This document shows positions 62,487-64,000 of a DNA stretch of 64,000 nucleotides, in pieces. The first letter of the stretch is position 1, and each line of letters starts with the position of its first letter. The DNA lies in assembly GCA_018399015.1 (NCBI GenBank), contig CP073761.1:496001-560000 (forward strand), given 5' to 3'. This stretch comes from Cyanobium sp. M30B3 (GTDB lineage Bacteria; Cyanobacteriota; Cyanobacteriia; PCC-6307; Cyanobiaceae). Under the pieces are notes generated by a model. That model saw only the letters and a program-made list of their open reading frames with translations, ran no database searches and was not told the origin of the DNA. The translations under genes were made by a program, and so were the position numbers.

Positions 62487-63566
62487 ATGACCACCACTCT
62501 CCAGCAGCGCTCCGGCGCTAACAGCTGGCAGCAGTTCTGTGAGTGGATCACCTCCACCAACAACCGCCTCTATGTGGGCTGGTTCGGTGTGCTGATGATC
62601 CCCACCCTCCTGGCTGCCACCATCTGTTTCGTTGTGGCGTTCATCGCCGCTCCCCCCGTCGACATCGACGGCATCCGTGAGCCCGTGGCCGGCTCCCTGC
62701 TCTACGGCAACAACATCATTTCCGGTGCTGTTGTGCCCTCTAGCAACGCCATCGGCCTGCACTTCTACCCCATCTGGGAAGCCGCCAGCCTCGACGAGTG
62801 GCTGTACAACGGCGGTCCCTTCCAGCTGGTGATCTTCCACTTCCTGATCGGCATCTACGCCTACATGGGTCGTGAGTGGGAACTCTCCTACCGCCTCGGC
62901 ATGCGCCCCTGGATCTGCGTCGCCTACAGCGCCCCTGTAGCCGCTGCCAGCGCCGTGTTCCTGGTATATCCCTTCGGTCAGGGTTCCTTCTCGGATGCCA
63001 TGCCCCTGGGTATCAGCGGCACCTTCAACTACATGTTGGTGTTCCAGGCTGAGCACAACATCCTGATGCACCCCTTCCACATGCTGGGCGTGGCCGGTGT
63101 GTTCGGCGGCAGCCTGTTCTCCGCCATGCACGGCTCGCTGGTGACCAGCAGCCTGGTGCGTGAGACCACCGAGAGCGAGAGCCAGAACTACGGCTACAAG
63201 TTCGGCCAAGAGGAAGAGACCTACAACATCGTGGCTGCTCACGGTTACTTCGGTCGCCTGATCTTCCAATACGCCAGCTTCAACAACAGCCGCAGCCTTC
63301 ACTTCTTCCTGGCTGCCTGGCCTGTGATTGGCATCTGGTTCACCGCCCTGGGCGTGAGCACGATGGCGTTCAACCTGAACGGCTTCAACTTCAACCAGTC
63401 GATCCTGGATTCCCAGGGTCGGGTGCTGAACACCTGGGCCGACGTGCTGAACCGCGCTGGTCTGGGTATGGAAGTGATGCACGAGCGCAACGCTCACAAC
63501 TTCCCCCTCGACCTGGCTGCTGCAGAAGCCACCCCCGTGGCTCTGACCGCCCCTGCTATCGGCTGA
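62487..63566 (+). CDS. psbA: Photosystem II reaction-centre protein D1 (D1:2-type)
   Basis: D1 carries the charge-separation cofactors and most ligands of the oxygen-evolving cluster. The 359-residue protein is full length with five membrane helices. Residue 130 is Glu ([10 protein letters not shown]), the high-light D1:2 type; low-light D1:1 has Gln. Ligand region [11 protein letters not shown] (His for chlorophyll and iron) and the C-terminal [12 protein letters not shown] with processing after Ala344 leave a 15-residue extension. Strong promoter upstream and hairpin terminator downstream. Confidence 0.98.
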   Translation: MTTTLQQRSGANSWQQFCEWITSTNNRLYVGWFGVLMIPTLLAATICFVVAFIAAPPVDIDGIREPVAGSLLYGNNIISGAVVPSSNAIGLHFYPIWEAASLDEWLYNGGPFQLVIFHFLIGIYAYMGREWELSYRLGMRPWICVAYSAPVAAASAVFLVYPFGQGSFSDAMPLGISGTFNYMLVFQAEHNILMHPFHMLGVAGVFGGSLFSAMHGSLVTSSLVRETTESESQNYGYKFGQEEETYNIVAAHGYFGRLIFQYASFNNSRSLHFFLAAWPVIGIWFTALGVSTMAFNLNGFNFNQSILDSQGRVLNTWADVLNRAGLGMEVMHERNAHNFPLDLAAAEATPVALTAPAIG

Positions 63567-63597
63567 GGCCAACAGCCCAGCTGAGGCCAACAGCCCG
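63562..63597. repeat. 18-bp tandem repeat at the psbA stop
   Basis: Two adjacent copies of GCTGAGGCCAACAGCCC plus A or G (63562-63579 and 63580-63597). The first copy contains the psbA stop codon. No function known. Confidence 0.75.
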
Positions 63598-63648
63598 GCT
63601 GAAGTTCAGGACTCCAGCCTCCGGCTGGGCTCAAGACGGAATCCCGAA

Positions 63649-63676
63649 AGCCCTCGCCTCGCGGCGGGGGCTTTTT
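63649..63676 (+). terminator. Rho-independent terminator of psbA
   Basis: A 10-bp stem (AGCCCTCGCC / GGCGGGGGCT, one wobble) with a TCGC loop is followed by TTTT. It lies 83 bp after the psbA stop. Confidence 0.85.
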
Positions 63677-63780
63677 GTGGTCCCCTACGGCTGCTAATGG
63701 GGAAGCCATGTCAGCCTGAGATCTGTCTCGCAGCGCGCCCGGATCGATGGGATCAGGGCACAGGCCCAGCCGAATTGGTG

Positions 63781-63798
63781 TATATTTACATTTGTAAA
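63781..63798 (+). promoter_or_regulatory. Possible promoter/operator of a small ORF
   Basis: The -10-like TATATT (63781-63786) overlaps a perfect palindrome TTTACA-TT-TGTAAA (63785-63798) in an AT-rich pocket. The palindrome sits where a repressor would block transcription of the ORF starting at 63812. Confidence 0.5.
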
Positions 63799-63811
63799 GC
63801 GCTTCTCAGGG

Positions 63812-63991
63812 ATGGGTGAGTTTTTGATCCCCGCATCCGCCGACTTTCCCCTGCAACTGGTGCTCGGGATGGTGTGTAGTGCGGCCCTTGGACTTTATGC
63901 CCTGCTCCAGCCGGGAGAGGGTGGAGACGATGATGACAATGGCTCAGGTGGTGGTGGCCTGATGCAGCCTGTTGCCATGGGCGCTGGCTGA
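63812..63991 (+). CDS. Possible small membrane protein (59 aa)
   Basis: From the ATG at 63812 the product begins MGEFLIPASADFPLQLVLGM, has a hydrophobic helix (LQLVLGMVCSAALGLYALL), then an acidic/glycine-rich tail (GGDDDDNGSGGGGLM). It ends at a TGA at 63989-63991, near the window edge. The promoter-like element upstream supports it. No family recognised. Confidence 0.5.
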   Translation: MGEFLIPASADFPLQLVLGMVCSAALGLYALLQPGEGGDDDDNGSGGGGLMQPVAMGAG

Positions 63992-64000
63992 CTGCATCAG

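Overview
The window is GC-rich, gene-dense DNA from a unicellular alpha-cyanobacterium, most likely the Cyanobium / freshwater Synechococcus (subcluster 5.2) group. The evidence is a phycobilisome linker and bilin lyase, photosystem II genes (psbA, psbX), a high-light-inducible protein, CP12, Ycf66, the SufR-ftrC-sufBCDS cluster, and a circularly permuted two-piece tmRNA, which is characteristic of Prochlorococcus/Synechococcus/Cyanobium. There are no rRNA genes, CRISPR arrays or transposases. One tRNA (Leu-GAG) and one tmRNA are present.

Layout. 0-1.7 kb: cpcG (frameshifted) and a CpcS/CpeS-type lyase. 1.7-3.7 kb: an EamA transporter running tail-to-tail into a conserved hypothetical gene, then sufR. 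3.7-9.3 kb: a SufR-type palindrome followed by ftrC-sufB-sufC-sufD-sufS, the iron-sulfur assembly operon. 9.3-16.6 kb: L,D-transpeptidase, methyltransferase, DUF1543 protein, a secreted trypsin-like protease with a PEP-CTERM-like tail, mtnA, htpX, an MFS carrier and a class II aldolase; the mtnA plus aldolase pair suggests a methylthioribose/5-deoxyribose salvage shunt. 16.6-21.3 kb: two tandem GltS-type carriers behind an S9 peptidase. 21.3-31.5 kb: def, DUF3747, rpsU, comM, HIT, ABC exporter, hli, two tandem lipoproteins, ycf66, psbX, yggT, accC. 31.7-41.2 kb: tRNA-Leu, an LpxB-like protein, msrB, PRC-barrel protein, smc, a YqjD/YqjE-like pair, an RlmL-like methyltransferase and tmRNA. 41.2-48.7 kb: a large alpha/beta hydrolase, a thioredoxin-like protein, DnaJ, hemB, a VOC protein and mutS2. 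48.7-53.9 kb: an accessory island (DUF4143-type ATPase, HpsJ-like protein, PEP-CTERM-like protein, TPR-sulfotransferase, HEPN/MNT module). 53.9-64 kb: an ABC ATPase, obgE, cp12, an ABC-F protein, DUF2301, a Xi-class GST, an aspartoacylase, small exported proteins, psbA and a small membrane ORF.

The main points for a second look are: (1) four single-base deletions in short C/G runs, three of them packed into the 4.6-kb accessory island and one in cpcG; (2) a perfect 13-bp inverted repeat that buries the start codon of the island ATPase; (3) the SufR-type operator in front of ftrC-suf; (4) the permuted tmRNA; (5) pairs of convergent genes whose stop codons sit inside perfect palindromes; (6) two exported proteins with the same PGPLPL/SRRLRRR tail. 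I did not find a convincing wholly new multi-gene system. The closest candidates are the mtnA/aldolase neighbourhood and the accessory island.
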